From positions 8,165,001 to 8,229,000 of the forward strand of contig NZ_CP036433.1 in the NCBI RefSeq assembly GCF_007751035.1: a stretch of DNA of 64,000 nt. The letters are read 5' to 3'. Below, in pieces: positions 29,844 to 38,027 of the stretch (position 1 is its first letter; the number at the start of each line of letters is the position of its first letter). The position numbers and the translations under genes are program-made. Source of the stretch: Lignipirellula cremea. GTDB taxonomy: Bacteria > Planctomycetota > Planctomycetia > Pirellulales > Pirellulaceae. The notes beneath the pieces are model-generated. The model searched no databases and had not been told where the DNA came from. It worked only from the letters and a program-made list of their open reading frames with translations.

Positions 29844-29863
29844 CCGGGGGCGGCCGCCCCCGG
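29844..29863. repeat. Perfect 20-bp GC palindrome
   Basis: CCGGGGGCGGCCGCCCCCGG lies between the phosphatase stop codon and the histidine kinase start. In RNA it would form an 8-bp GC hairpin with a tetraloop, but no T-run follows on either strand. It could attenuate transcription between the two genes or stabilise an mRNA end. Confidence 0.6.
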
Positions 29864-29927
29864 CAGGTCGCTTCCGCCTGGCAGGCGCGCAGCTGCTTTC
29901 GTCCCGCACGGGTCGACCGCCTGACGC

Positions 29928-31691
29928 TCAGCCCGTTGAGTTGCGGCCGAAGGTCATAATGGTGATGTCGTCGTTTTGTGCTCGCCCGGCGGCGTGGCGG
30001 CGGACATCGGCCAGCAAGGCCTTGCCCAGTTCGGCCGCGTCGTGCGAACCGTTTTTGACAAATTCGATTACCCGGTCTGTGCCGTACAGCTCGCCCGCCG
30101 GGTTCATCGCTTCGTCGACGCCGTCGGTCACAATCACGACCATGTCGCCTGGCTGCAGCACCTTGCGATCCACTTCGTAGGGGTATTCGTCCATGACGCC
30201 GATCGGCGGGCCGACCAGTTCTTCGTCGAAACTTTCAATCTCTCCATTATGCCGCCGGATCAGGGGGGACATATGGCCGGCGTTGGCCAGCTCCACTTCA
30301 CCTGTTTCCGGATCGATCATGGCCAGCACATAGGTCACAAAACGGCCTTCGACCCGACTATCGCACATGTGATCGTTGATGGCGCAGACCGCCTGTTCGG
30401 GATCGATCACGTGGCGAATGGTGCTTTGCACGCAACTGGAGATGCGCGCCATGATGAGTGCGCCGGGGACCCCTTTGCCGGCCACGTCGCCAAACGAAAG
30501 GCAAACCTTTTTGTTGGGCAGTTCAAACCAGTCGTAGTAGTCGCCGCCGACCGCCTGGGCCGTATCGTAGGAAGCGTAAAACTGCCAGCCTGGCGTCTGC
30601 GGCATCGCCTCCGGGAGCAAATCGCGCTGGACGGTCTGCGCGATTTCCATCTCGCCGTCCTGCTTCTGCTTGGCGATGAAGGTTTCCATCAACCGGGCCG
30701 TTTCATAACTGAGGGCCGCCTGGCCGGCGACCGCCATCAGCAGGTCGAGATCCCCTTTAGCGAACTGGCCCAGCGGGTTCTGCGAATCAATACTGATCAC
30801 GCCGCAGGGTTCGCCGGAAAGATCCAGCAAGGGAGCACACATCATCGAGCGGATGTTCAGTTCCGAGATGGAAGCACTGGCGCTGAACTCGCTCATGGCG
30901 TCCGCCGACAGCACGCCGACTTTCTCGGTGAGCACCTTGTTGACGATCGTCCGGCTGAGCCGGACCGAGGCGTCTTCGCCGGCGCGACGATGCTTGATGG
31001 CCCGTGGAACCATCGCTCCGCTGCTGTCCCGCAGCAAGATGCAGCCGCGATCGGCGTAGCGAAAAATCGAGAACAGCGTATCGAGAATCGCCGGCAGCAT
31101 CTGCTCCAGGCTGAGCGAACCGGCCAGATTCTGGCTGATTTCCAGCACCGCTTTCAGCTTCGCTTCCGGCTGGGTCTCCAGCGCGCCGAAGCGTCCCCGG
31201 CTGGGGGCCGCCTCCGTGATTTCTTCGTCGCCCGTGTTGGTAAAGTCGACCTGCCGTTCCAGCTGCATTTGCTCAAACGAAACGGTCGGAAGGGCCGGGG
31301 AAGGCGTCTGCCGGGGGGCGGCCTTGGGGGGCGTCGCCGAAGGGGCGGCAGCCGGTTTTTCCACCTGCGCTGTAACCGTTTCATTCACGACGGGCAGTTC
31401 GCTGGCTTCGCATTCAAACCGCACTTCGAACTGGCCGAAGCGAATGGCGTCGTTATGCGACAGCAATGTGCGTTCTTCGATCTTTTGATCGTTGATAAAC
31501 GTTCCGTTCCGACTGCCGATATCTTCCAGGTAGTGCTTGTCGCCATCGCGAATCACTAACGCATGCTTGCCCGAAACGGTTCCCTGGGCGATCGGAATAT
31601 CGCTGTTCGGATGACGCCCCACCACCGAAACGCCGTCGCGCAAGGGGAAAGAGAGCGTTTGTTCGTTCTCTTGAACAATCAATTTCGCCAT
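29928..31691 (-). CDS. FHA-GAF-SpoIIE (PP2C-type) serine phosphatase
   Basis: The domain order is an N-terminal FHA domain (~1-95: VVGRHPNSDIPI, SGKHALV, DIGSRNGTFIND), a Pro/Ala linker, a GAF domain (~170-330, with MMCAPLLD and GVISIDSQNPLG) and a C-terminal SpoIIE/RsbU phosphatase (~355-587). Metal-binding aspartates lie in GGDYYDWF, SFGDVAGKGVPGAL and VTDGVDEAMN. FHA domains bind phosphothreonine, so the protein probably docks on a Ser/Thr kinase product, senses a ligand through GAF, and dephosphorylates an anti-anti-sigma-type target. No STAS or anti-sigma gene is in the window. It starts with ATG 31691, about 41 nt below a shared promoter-like motif. Cytoplasmic; 587 aa. Confidence 0.92.
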   Translation of the reverse strand: MAKLIVQENEQTLSFPLRDGVSVVGRHPNSDIPIAQGTVSGKHALVIRDGDKHYLEDIGSRNGTFINDQKIEERTLLSHNDAIRFGQFEVRFECEASELPVVNETVTAQVEKPAAAPSATPPKAAPRQTPSPALPTVSFEQMQLERQVDFTNTGDEEITEAAPSRGRFGALETQPEAKLKAVLEISQNLAGSLSLEQMLPAILDTLFSIFRYADRGCILLRDSSGAMVPRAIKHRRAGEDASVRLSRTIVNKVLTEKVGVLSADAMSEFSASASISELNIRSMMCAPLLDLSGEPCGVISIDSQNPLGQFAKGDLDLLMAVAGQAALSYETARLMETFIAKQKQDGEMEIAQTVQRDLLPEAMPQTPGWQFYASYDTAQAVGGDYYDWFELPNKKVCLSFGDVAGKGVPGALIMARISSCVQSTIRHVIDPEQAVCAINDHMCDSRVEGRFVTYVLAMIDPETGEVELANAGHMSPLIRRHNGEIESFDEELVGPPIGVMDEYPYEVDRKVLQPGDMVVIVTDGVDEAMNPAGELYGTDRVIEFVKNGSHDAAELGKALLADVRRHAAGRAQNDDITIMTFGRNSTG

Positions 31692-31731
31692 CGCTCAGTC
31701 TCGCTAAAGTAGCACCCGCCAAAGTGAAATT

Positions 31732-31744
31732 GTTATAGCACTTT
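31732..31744 (-). promoter_or_regulatory. Putative extended -10 promoter AAAGTGCTATAAC
   Basis: On the minus strand the 13-mer AAAGTGCTATAAC occurs 41 nt before the start of the SpoIIE phosphatase gene and again, identical, at 56220-56232 about 50 nt before the isochorismatase gene. TGC-TATAAC fits an extended -10 element. The repetition at the same place before two unrelated genes is the main support. Confidence 0.55.
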
Positions 31745-31899
31745 TGAGACTCCCTTTCATCTCGCCCCGCGCAATTCGGTGCGCAAACTTCCGGGGCGGG
31801 CCGCCGGGCCCGGCGTGCGGCCAGCAGCCTTGCTTGCTGCAGGCGCGAAGAAAGCGCGTTCCGCGGTCTGAGCCGGGAACGTTTTCGCGACCTCCACGA

Positions 31900-32460
31900 C
31901 TAATCGCGTACACCGAACATTCGGGCCAGGTCGCGCAGCTCGACCATCTGCGCCAGACCTGCATCGGCGAATTCCTTGCCGTTGACGAAGCGACCGGGCC
32001 GCGCCCAGGCCACTAGTTTCTCGTACGACAGCCCCAGCAGATCCGACAACATGCGGTCCATATCTTCTTCCAGCTCGCCCAGGTAACGGGCCCACTCCGC
32101 CGCCTCCATGTGGGAGATGTTCTGTTCGCTTTCTGATTTAAGCGGGTGAAACAGCAACAGGCTATGCGGCGTAACATACCGCTTGCGGCAAGCCGCGAAG
32201 GGCCAGAGCGCAGCCGACGAACATTCGCCCGTGACGATCCCGGTCGCATCGAGATTACGAATCAACAGCAGACTGGTCAGGGCCAGGGCAGAATGGGGAT
32301 TGCCGCCCGGCGAGTTGAAGTACAACAGGCACTCCGAGCCGACCGGCACATCCAGCAACCGCTCCGTGATGTCGGATTCCGTATCGGTCAGGTCGCCCGT
32401 AATGGCGATTTCATGCAGCTCGACCTCGGGCTCTTCATCTTTTCGCTTCTTTTTGGCCAT
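31900..32460 (-). CDS. ClpP-like protein with an incomplete catalytic triad
   Basis: A 186-aa protein from ATG 32460 (MAKKKRKDEEPEV). It aligns by eye to ClpP: YFNSPGGNPHSAL matches [18 protein letters not shown] places Ser82 at the nucleophile position, and LLLFHPL places His105 at the catalytic His. The aspartate of ClpP (RDxFM) aligns with Gly156 in ARPGRFVNGKEFADAGL, so the triad appears incomplete. The N-terminus is basic and lacks ClpP processing and axial-loop features. It could be a regulatory ClpR-like subunit or an independent hydrolase. Two ordinary clpP genes lie at 39.8-41.2 kb. Confidence 0.75.
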   Translation of the reverse strand: MAKKKRKDEEPEVELHEIAITGDLTDTESDITERLLDVPVGSECLLYFNSPGGNPHSALALTSLLLIRNLDATGIVTGECSSAALWPFAACRKRYVTPHSLLLFHPLKSESEQNISHMEAAEWARYLGELEEDMDRMLSDLLGLSYEKLVAWARPGRFVNGKEFADAGLAQMVELRDLARMFGVRD

Positions 32461-32586
32461 GCCTGGCGGTTCCTCTGCAGTAACAGGTGAGCGCCGCACG
32501 CGGCGGCGAAATCTTCCCAAGGGAAACATTCAAAAGAGAATCATCATAGGCTGGCCGCAAGCCGCTGGGGACATGGGCGGCCGATT

Positions 32587-35500
32587 CTATCGAGACGAAT
32601 CGTCGTCAACCTTGCCCGCGGCGCCGTCAACCTTGCCCGCGGCGCCAAAGACTTGCTGGGCCTGTTTGTTCTTCAGGAATGCCACCAGGTCGATGAACTC
32701 CTGAAAACTCAGCTGGGCGATTACCCCTTCGGGCATCAGGCTGATTTTGTCCGCGATCAGCTCGTCGACCTGATCCGCCGGCAGACGGATGTCGCGGCCG
32801 TTGGCGTCGCGCAGCACCACCTCTTGTTCGGTCTCCGAAATTTTCAGGCCCGCATAAATCTTGCCGTCGTTGGTGATCGCCTTCCAGGCGCCGAAACCTT
32901 CCTTGATTTCCTTCGACGGGTCGACCAGCGATTCAATCAGCTTGGCGGCGGTGTGGGTCTCCCAGACTTTCGTCAGATCAGGACCGACCTGGCCGCCCAC
33001 CCCTTCCAGGCGATGGCACTTCGTACAGACGCCGCGTTTCTCATCGGCGAACACGGCCCGCCCCCGCTCGGGGTCGCCTGTCGTTTGCACCAGTTGTTCC
33101 ACCCGTGCGACTTCGGCCGGCTCCAGCGAAACCAGCAGGCCGCCGCGAATCACTTTTTTCAGCATTTCGGCCGCCGCGGGATGTTCGCCCGCATGACGCC
33201 GCAACGCATCGGCCGTGGTCGACAGCAAACCGCGGGACGTTTTCCCGGCCAGAAAGGCCTCCCCCGCCAGCAGTGCGTCTTCCTTGTTGGCAGCCAGCAC
33301 GTTGATCGCCGCCGCGGCCAGGGCGACGTCGTCCGCCTGCATCAGTTCGACCGCGATCGGTTTCGCTTTGGCGTAGTCCAGCTGCGCGAGCAGCGTGAGC
33401 ACATCGGCCCGCACCTCGCCTGACCGGGCGTCGCCCGCGGCCGTCGCCAGTTCGTCAATCGCCAGCTCCACTCCCGGCGGGCTGTTCCCGGCAAACGGGA
33501 ACGGTCGCGAGCGCAGTTTGGCGAGCGCCGCCACCAGGGCCCGCCGTTCCGCGACGCTGCGATCTGTTTCCAGCAGCATCGCCGCCAGCGGTCGGGCCGC
33601 CGTGACCAGCCCGGCGTCGCCAATCGCCTGCACGACGCGCAAACGAGCCTGCTCGTCGGGCGTTTTCAGCAGCCGCAGCGCGACATCGGCCGTCTGCCCG
33701 GCCCGTTCCTCGCCGACCAGTCCGATCGTTTCGAGCCCCGCGATCTGCACGGCCAGCGGAGCCGTCGGATGACGATCCAGCCACTCGGCCACCGCGCCCG
33801 CATGAATCGGCGGTTCGACCAGATAATGACGATACGCGCTCAGCAAGGCGATTTGATCCGGCTCGGCAAACGCATCGATCCGGTCGCCGTCGAGCAGTTG
33901 ATCCAGCTTCGTCGCGGCCGTCCGGGTGCGCAGCCCGGTAAACGCCCAGACGCCGTCGGCGCGGCGATCCTGCCGCTCCAGCAACCCGGCCAGCGCCTCG
34001 ACGCCCTCCGGTTCGATCCGCTCGACCGCACGCAGATAGCCGTTGCGCAGCGAGGCTTCCTCATCGCCTGTCGCTGTCAAATCTTCCGCCAGCTGCTTCG
34101 CCGCCTGCTGGCGCAGCGGATCGCCCGGCGGCGTCTGACCGGCCAGGTTCCCCGCCGCCAATGCGGCCGCCCGGGCGACTGCCGGCTGGGTCCTGTCGGC
34201 TGCCCTTTGCAGCAGGGCCGGCAGCAGTCTGTTTGCCGCTTCCGGTTCGGCATGGCGGCTGAGTCCGTCGGCGGCCAGACGCCGCAGTTCCGGGGAGTCG
34301 TCGCTTTCCAGCAGCTTCAGCAGCGCCGTTTCTACGGCGCCATCATAGAACCGGCAGGCCCCGCCCAGCGCGGCCGCCCGGGCCGGCAGCGGCCGGGAAC
34401 GCTCCTGCATGAGTGACAGGAACCCGTCACTACTGGTCTGGCGACGGGCCAGTTCATCGAGCACGCGCACGCGGAATTCAAAGTCGGTCGCCTCCAGCCC
34501 TTGCCACAACGCCGCGTCGGTCATCGTGGCGATCTTTGACCAGGCGTCGAGCGGGCCCGGCGGAATCGCAGGCGTTCCCGGAATGCCGTCCCAGGAAAGC
34601 CGATAGATGCGGCCGTGTTCGCCGTCGCCCCACAGCTTGCCGGCGCCGCCGGAATCGGTCCGCCAGTCGACAATATAAATGGCGCCATCGGGCCCCTGGA
34701 TCGCCTGGCAGGGACGAAACAGGCCGTCATCGCTGGTCATGAGTGTGAACTGCCCCACCACGGCGAACGTGGCTCCCCGCCGCTCGATCTGGTACGCCCG
34801 GACCAGCTTGCGATACACATCGGGGTAGATCAGCACGCCGCGGAAAAAATCGGGAAAGGCGTCGCCCTGGTAAATCAGCAGGCCGGCCGGCGAGCCGCGT
34901 CCGGTTTTCAGCATCGACGGCGACTTGCCCGGCAGTTCGCCGAACACGGCGCCCCGTTCAAAATCGGTCCGACAGCAGACGGCGCCCTGCTTGAGTCGCC
35001 ATCCAAAATCGTCCCCTTCCTGCACATGCATCAGCCGCACCCCCTGGAACTTGGAGCCGTCCTCCTGATCGTTGTCGACATGAAAGATGTTGAAGAGATC
35101 GTCCTGCACCACGTTGCGATACGGGTTGCGAAAGCCCCGCGCAAACTCGCTCACATGCGATCCGTCGGGTCGACAGCGAAAGATGGCGCCCGTGCGCAGG
35201 ACCGTGGCCCGGGAGCCGTCGCTGCCTTCGGCCCGGTTATCGTCGTCGCCAGAGGTAATCATCATCCAGCCGTCGTGGGTGACCGTCACGCCGGACGCCT
35301 GGTGATGATGAAAGCCGCACAGCCCGCGGACGATCTCTTCCTGCACATCGTACTTGCCGCCGGGCTGGGACTGCTTGCGGCGGATCACATGACCGACCGA
35401 AGGCAGATAAGCCCAGCCATCGCGGACGAGCACGCTGGAGGGAATTTCCAGGTCGTCCATCACCACCTGGGCCGTATCGTACCGGCCGTCGCCGCTGGTA

Positions 35501-35889
35501 TCGCGGAGCAGTTTCAGCTCGTCGGGCGTAGCTTTCGTCATTCGATTGACGGTGGCCGTAGAGCCGTCGGCGAACGTCACTTCGTAGGTGCTGTGCTTCG
35601 AGCTGTCGGCCGCGTTCCATTCCAGGACATACGGCTGGCCGTCGGCGGCGAATGTCATCCCGACCGGATCCACCACCACCGGCGCTTCGGCCACGATCTC
35701 GACTTTGATCCCGGCCGGCGTCTGCAGTCCTGCCAGACGCGGATCGCGCGATCCCTGGTCGATCATCGTCACCCAGGCAGGCGTCGGCCGCGCGGGAAAT
35801 TCATTCTGCTGAAAGTCGTCTTCCTCGGCCCGCAGCACTCGGCAGGGCAGGGCGACGGCCAATACCGCCAAAACAATACAGAAACGCAT
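32587..35889 (-). CDS. Secreted sorbosone-dehydrogenase-like / HEAT / cytochrome-c protein
   Basis: This 1100-aa exported protein (signal peptide MRFCIVLAVLAVALPCRVLRA) has the three-part plan common in planctomycetes. First comes an N-terminal beta-propeller like PQQ-type glucose/sorbosone dehydrogenases (GVTVTHDGWMMITSGDDDN, ARGFRNPYRN, GPDGAIYIVDW). HEAT-like alpha repeats follow from about residue 440 to 930. The C-terminal cytochrome domain has one haem motif CTKCH followed by GPDLTKV. It is probably a periplasmic sugar or aldehyde oxidoreductase that passes electrons through the haem. The extreme C-terminus carries a tandem 7-residue duplication, GAAGKVD twice, encoded by a 21-bp direct repeat at 32606-32647, apparently a recent slippage event. 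Confidence 0.88.
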   Translation of the reverse strand: MRFCIVLAVLAVALPCRVLRAEEDDFQQNEFPARPTPAWVTMIDQGSRDPRLAGLQTPAGIKVEIVAEAPVVVDPVGMTFAADGQPYVLEWNAADSSKHSTYEVTFADGSTATVNRMTKATPDELKLLRDTSGDGRYDTAQVVMDDLEIPSSVLVRDGWAYLPSVGHVIRRKQSQPGGKYDVQEEIVRGLCGFHHHQASGVTVTHDGWMMITSGDDDNRAEGSDGSRATVLRTGAIFRCRPDGSHVSEFARGFRNPYRNVVQDDLFNIFHVDNDQEDGSKFQGVRLMHVQEGDDFGWRLKQGAVCCRTDFERGAVFGELPGKSPSMLKTGRGSPAGLLIYQGDAFPDFFRGVLIYPDVYRKLVRAYQIERRGATFAVVGQFTLMTSDDGLFRPCQAIQGPDGAIYIVDWRTDSGGAGKLWGDGEHGRIYRLSWDGIPGTPAIPPGPLDAWSKIATMTDAALWQGLEATDFEFRVRVLDELARRQTSSDGFLSLMQERSRPLPARAAALGGACRFYDGAVETALLKLLESDDSPELRRLAADGLSRHAEPEAANRLLPALLQRAADRTQPAVARAAALAAGNLAGQTPPGDPLRQQAAKQLAEDLTATGDEEASLRNGYLRAVERIEPEGVEALAGLLERQDRRADGVWAFTGLRTRTAATKLDQLLDGDRIDAFAEPDQIALLSAYRHYLVEPPIHAGAVAEWLDRHPTAPLAVQIAGLETIGLVGEERAGQTADVALRLLKTPDEQARLRVVQAIGDAGLVTAARPLAAMLLETDRSVAERRALVAALAKLRSRPFPFAGNSPPGVELAIDELATAAGDARSGEVRADVLTLLAQLDYAKAKPIAVELMQADDVALAAAAINVLAANKEDALLAGEAFLAGKTSRGLLSTTADALRRHAGEHPAAAEMLKKVIRGGLLVSLEPAEVARVEQLVQTTGDPERGRAVFADEKRGVCTKCHRLEGVGGQVGPDLTKVWETHTAAKLIESLVDPSKEIKEGFGAWKAITNDGKIYAGLKISETEQEVVLRDANGRDIRLPADQVDELIADKISLMPEGVIAQLSFQEFIDLVAFLKNKQAQQVFGAAGKVDGAAGKVDDDSSR

Positions 35890-36281
35890 GGGGGCAACTC
35901 AATCGTCAAAGGCAATGTCCGACAAATCACACGCTCGTCGTCGCAAGCGGCTGCAGCGTCCGGGAAAACATAAACAGGGCCCGCGGACCGCCAAGGCGAT
36001 CCGCTCCCGGTCCAGTATCCGCGAAGCCTGGGGGGAAGTCCATCTACAGAAGACCGCACCCAGGAAATCAGGAATCGTGAATCAAAAAACCCCGGCGAGG
36101 AAACTTTTGATAGGATACCGACCGACCTGGAACGGAGACTGCCAGGGTAATCGCCGGGGAACAACCGGCCTGCCGCACGGCGCCCAGGAAGGGGAAGGCT
36201 CCCCGCCTTGAAGGAAACGGAACGCGCCGCACTATTTGCTTCTGCCCCGGCAGACTTTCTCTCACGCTTGCTGGTCAACGA
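35890..36281. other. Divergent intergenic region
   Basis: These 392 nt lie between the start of the minus-strand HEAT/cytochrome gene and the plus-strand CPBP protease gene. Frames crossing it are short or lack a start, and none looks coding. It should hold both promoters, but I see no clear -35/-10 pair and no strong ribosome site before the CPBP start. Confidence 0.4.
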
Positions 36282-37355
36282 ATGCAGACGGACCTGGTCA
36301 CTATTGGCGCTGCCTGTCTTGTCACGCTCTCCCTGCTGTACTGGGGCCGGGGAGCAAGTCGCCTGATGCGGGGCCAGCCGCTCCTGCCTTTTGAGCCGTC
36401 GGCTGCCGCCCCCTGGGGACTCATGGACCTGCTGTTCGCCATGCTGGCGATGCTCATCCTGCAGTCGCTGGCCCAGGCCGGCGTGCTGTGGAGCCTGGGG
36501 ATTCCCCTCGAAACGAAGCCCAGCAATTACACCACCCAGACGTTGACATGGATGATCGGCGCAGGGGGAATCGCGAATCTGGCGGCGGTGGGGCTGGCCG
36601 CTTGTTGGATGTGGCTGCGGAGCGGGGCCCGTCTTTACGAGTTTGGGCTGTCGTCGAAAAAGCTGAGTTATGACCTGGCCATCGGCGCCGCCGGCTTTGC
36701 GATGCTGGCCGTTCCTGTTTACGGGATGCAAGCTATTCTGTCGCAATGGTTTACGCCGCACCACCCGCTCATTGATCGCCTGGAAGCAAACCCGACGGCG
36801 GAGCTGTTCTGGGCTAGCGGCCTGGCGGCCGTGATCGCCGCCCCGATTGCCGAGGAGTTCTTTTTTCGCCTGATCCTGCAGGGCTGGTTAGAGCGGGCGG
36901 CGACCGGCGTTTCCATCCAGGAGCTGATATTCGGGGGAAGAGTCGCCGACGTCACGTCGCCCGGCAAGGTCGCGCCCTCCAATGCGGAAGACACGCTCCA
37001 GCAACCCGCAGAGAAAACGCTGATTCCGCAGGAAGAGAACCCCTACGCTTCGCCGCAGCCCGCCGAGGACGGAGCGAGCAACCAGGATGAGGACCAGTTG
37101 GGCGTGCTACGGCCCATGTCGGCGGAGGAGGCGGCCGCCTGGCGTCCCCGGGGGGCTTACTGGCCCATTCTGACCAGTGCGTTTTTGTTCGCGGGGATGC
37201 ACTGGGGGCACGGCCCGGCCCCGATTCCTCTTTTCTTTCTGGCAATCGGACTGGGATACTTGTACCAGCAAACGCACCGCATTGTGCCCTGCATTCTGGT
37301 GCATTTCCTGCTGAATGCCACGACTTTCTGCGTTCTGTTAAGTCAAACTCAATAA
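36282..37355 (+). CDS. CPBP family intramembrane metalloprotease with hydrophilic insertion
   Basis: CPBP (Abi/Rce1-type) proteins are membrane-embedded glutamate-dependent proteases or scaffolds. About seven hydrophobic helices are visible. Motif 1 is EEFFFR (AAPIAEEFFFRLILQ), motif 2 is FAGMHWGHG and motif 3 is HFLLNA. Between motifs 1 and 2 the chain carries about 90 hydrophilic, acidic residues (SIQELIFGGRV ... EEAAAW) with an NPYASPQ tract, a loop much longer than usual. NPYxxP tracts recur at the N-terminus of another membrane protein here (52873-53283). The insertion probably faces the cytoplasm and may bind a partner. Substrate unknown. Length 357 aa. Confidence 0.85.
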   Translation: MQTDLVTIGAACLVTLSLLYWGRGASRLMRGQPLLPFEPSAAAPWGLMDLLFAMLAMLILQSLAQAGVLWSLGIPLETKPSNYTTQTLTWMIGAGGIANLAAVGLAACWMWLRSGARLYEFGLSSKKLSYDLAIGAAGFAMLAVPVYGMQAILSQWFTPHHPLIDRLEANPTAELFWASGLAAVIAAPIAEEFFFRLILQGWLERAATGVSIQELIFGGRVADVTSPGKVAPSNAEDTLQQPAEKTLIPQEENPYASPQPAEDGASNQDEDQLGVLRPMSAEEAAAWRPRGAYWPILTSAFLFAGMHWGHGPAPIPLFFLAIGLGYLYQQTHRIVPCILVHFLLNATTFCVLLSQTQ

Positions 37356-37417
37356 ACAAATCACGGACAAAAGCCGTGCAGCGGGTGATGGGAGAAATAA
37401 ATTTCTGCAGACCACTC

Positions 37418-37445
37418 TTGCACAAGGAACGCTGATTCCTATAAT
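37418..37445 (+). promoter_or_regulatory. Sigma-70-type promoter of the tRNA-Gly gene
   Basis: TTGCAC (-35, 37418-37423) and a perfect TATAAT (-10, 37440-37445) are separated by 16 nt. Transcription would start near 37452, about 23 nt before the tRNA. This is the clearest consensus promoter in the window. Confidence 0.75.
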
Positions 37446-37474
37446 CCTACTTTCTCAAGCCAAGCGGCACATTT

Positions 37475-37547
37475 GCGGGTGTAGCTCAGTTGGCAGAGCA
37501 CAACGTTGCCAACGTTGTTGTCGTGGGTTCGAATCCCATCACCCGCT
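37475..37547 (+). tRNA. tRNA-Gly (anticodon GCC)
   Basis: The 73-nt sequence folds as a cloverleaf: acceptor GCGGGTG/CACCCGC, D arm GCTC-AGTTGGCA-GAGC, anticodon stem CAACG/CGTTG with loop TTGCCAA (anticodon GCC), and T arm GTGGG-TTCGAAT-CCCAT. The discriminator base is T, as expected for glycine. CCA is not encoded (TCTT follows). It sits between the CPBP gene and tig with its own promoter. Confidence 0.96.
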
Positions 37548-38027
37548 CTTTTTGCATTAAGTTGCAATACGATTGATCTCCTTGGAACGTACCTCAAAAC
37601 GGACTTGACCATAAAGCGGAATCAGGAAGCGGGACAGCAAACAGGACCGAAAGTAAGAATTCCCAAACGCCTTGCAGGCGTTTTGCCATTTTTTATCGGT
37701 TTTTTTGGCTGAGATTGCTGGCGACCGTTGGTTCTTCGCTTGTTGTGCAAGGGGTCGCGCAGGAGCCTCTCTCAAGCTCAAGGCGAGCTGGGAAAACGGA
37801 TTGTAATTTTCCCTGAGGGCGATCCGGCATTCGCCCTTCTCGCCGGCGCGAAGCACTGCGGTTCTTTGAACCGATTCTTTCTGGGCCCGCTACCCTGTAA
37901 CGTTTGATCTGGTATTGGCTCCTCGCCTGATTGGTCCTGTATTTGCAGGAATTCTGTAAGCGGCCGGAGCCGCTCTTGATATTTGTAAGGCCTTTGCCAT
38001 TCATCCTTCTGGAAGGAATACGGCGCC
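37548..38027. other. Region between tRNA-Gly and tig
   Basis: These 480 nt hold a terminator-like hairpin (37665-37695) and the tig leader. AAGGA (38012-38016) lies about 11 nt before the tig ATG. TTGAAC near 37866 with a weak TACCCT 19 nt later could be a promoter, but this is poor support. No small gene or known riboswitch is recognised. Confidence 0.4.
37665..37695 (+). terminator. Putative terminator after tRNA-Gly
   Basis: The hairpin AAACGCC-TTGCA-GGCGTTT (37665-37683) is followed within five bases by a run of six T (ATTTTTTAT) and soon by another seven T. It lies 118 nt past the tRNA and would end that transcript before tig. Confidence 0.6.

Noticed and set aside
29976-31559. 527-aa frame opposite the SpoIIE phosphatase
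   Set aside because: Shadow of a gene with clear FHA, GAF and phosphatase motifs.
34615-35973. 452-aa frame opposite the HEAT/cytochrome gene
   Set aside because: Shadow with no domain or ribosome site.
37548-38027. Riboswitch or small RNA in the tig leader
   Set aside because: Apart from one terminator-like hairpin, no known riboswitch pattern was recognised.
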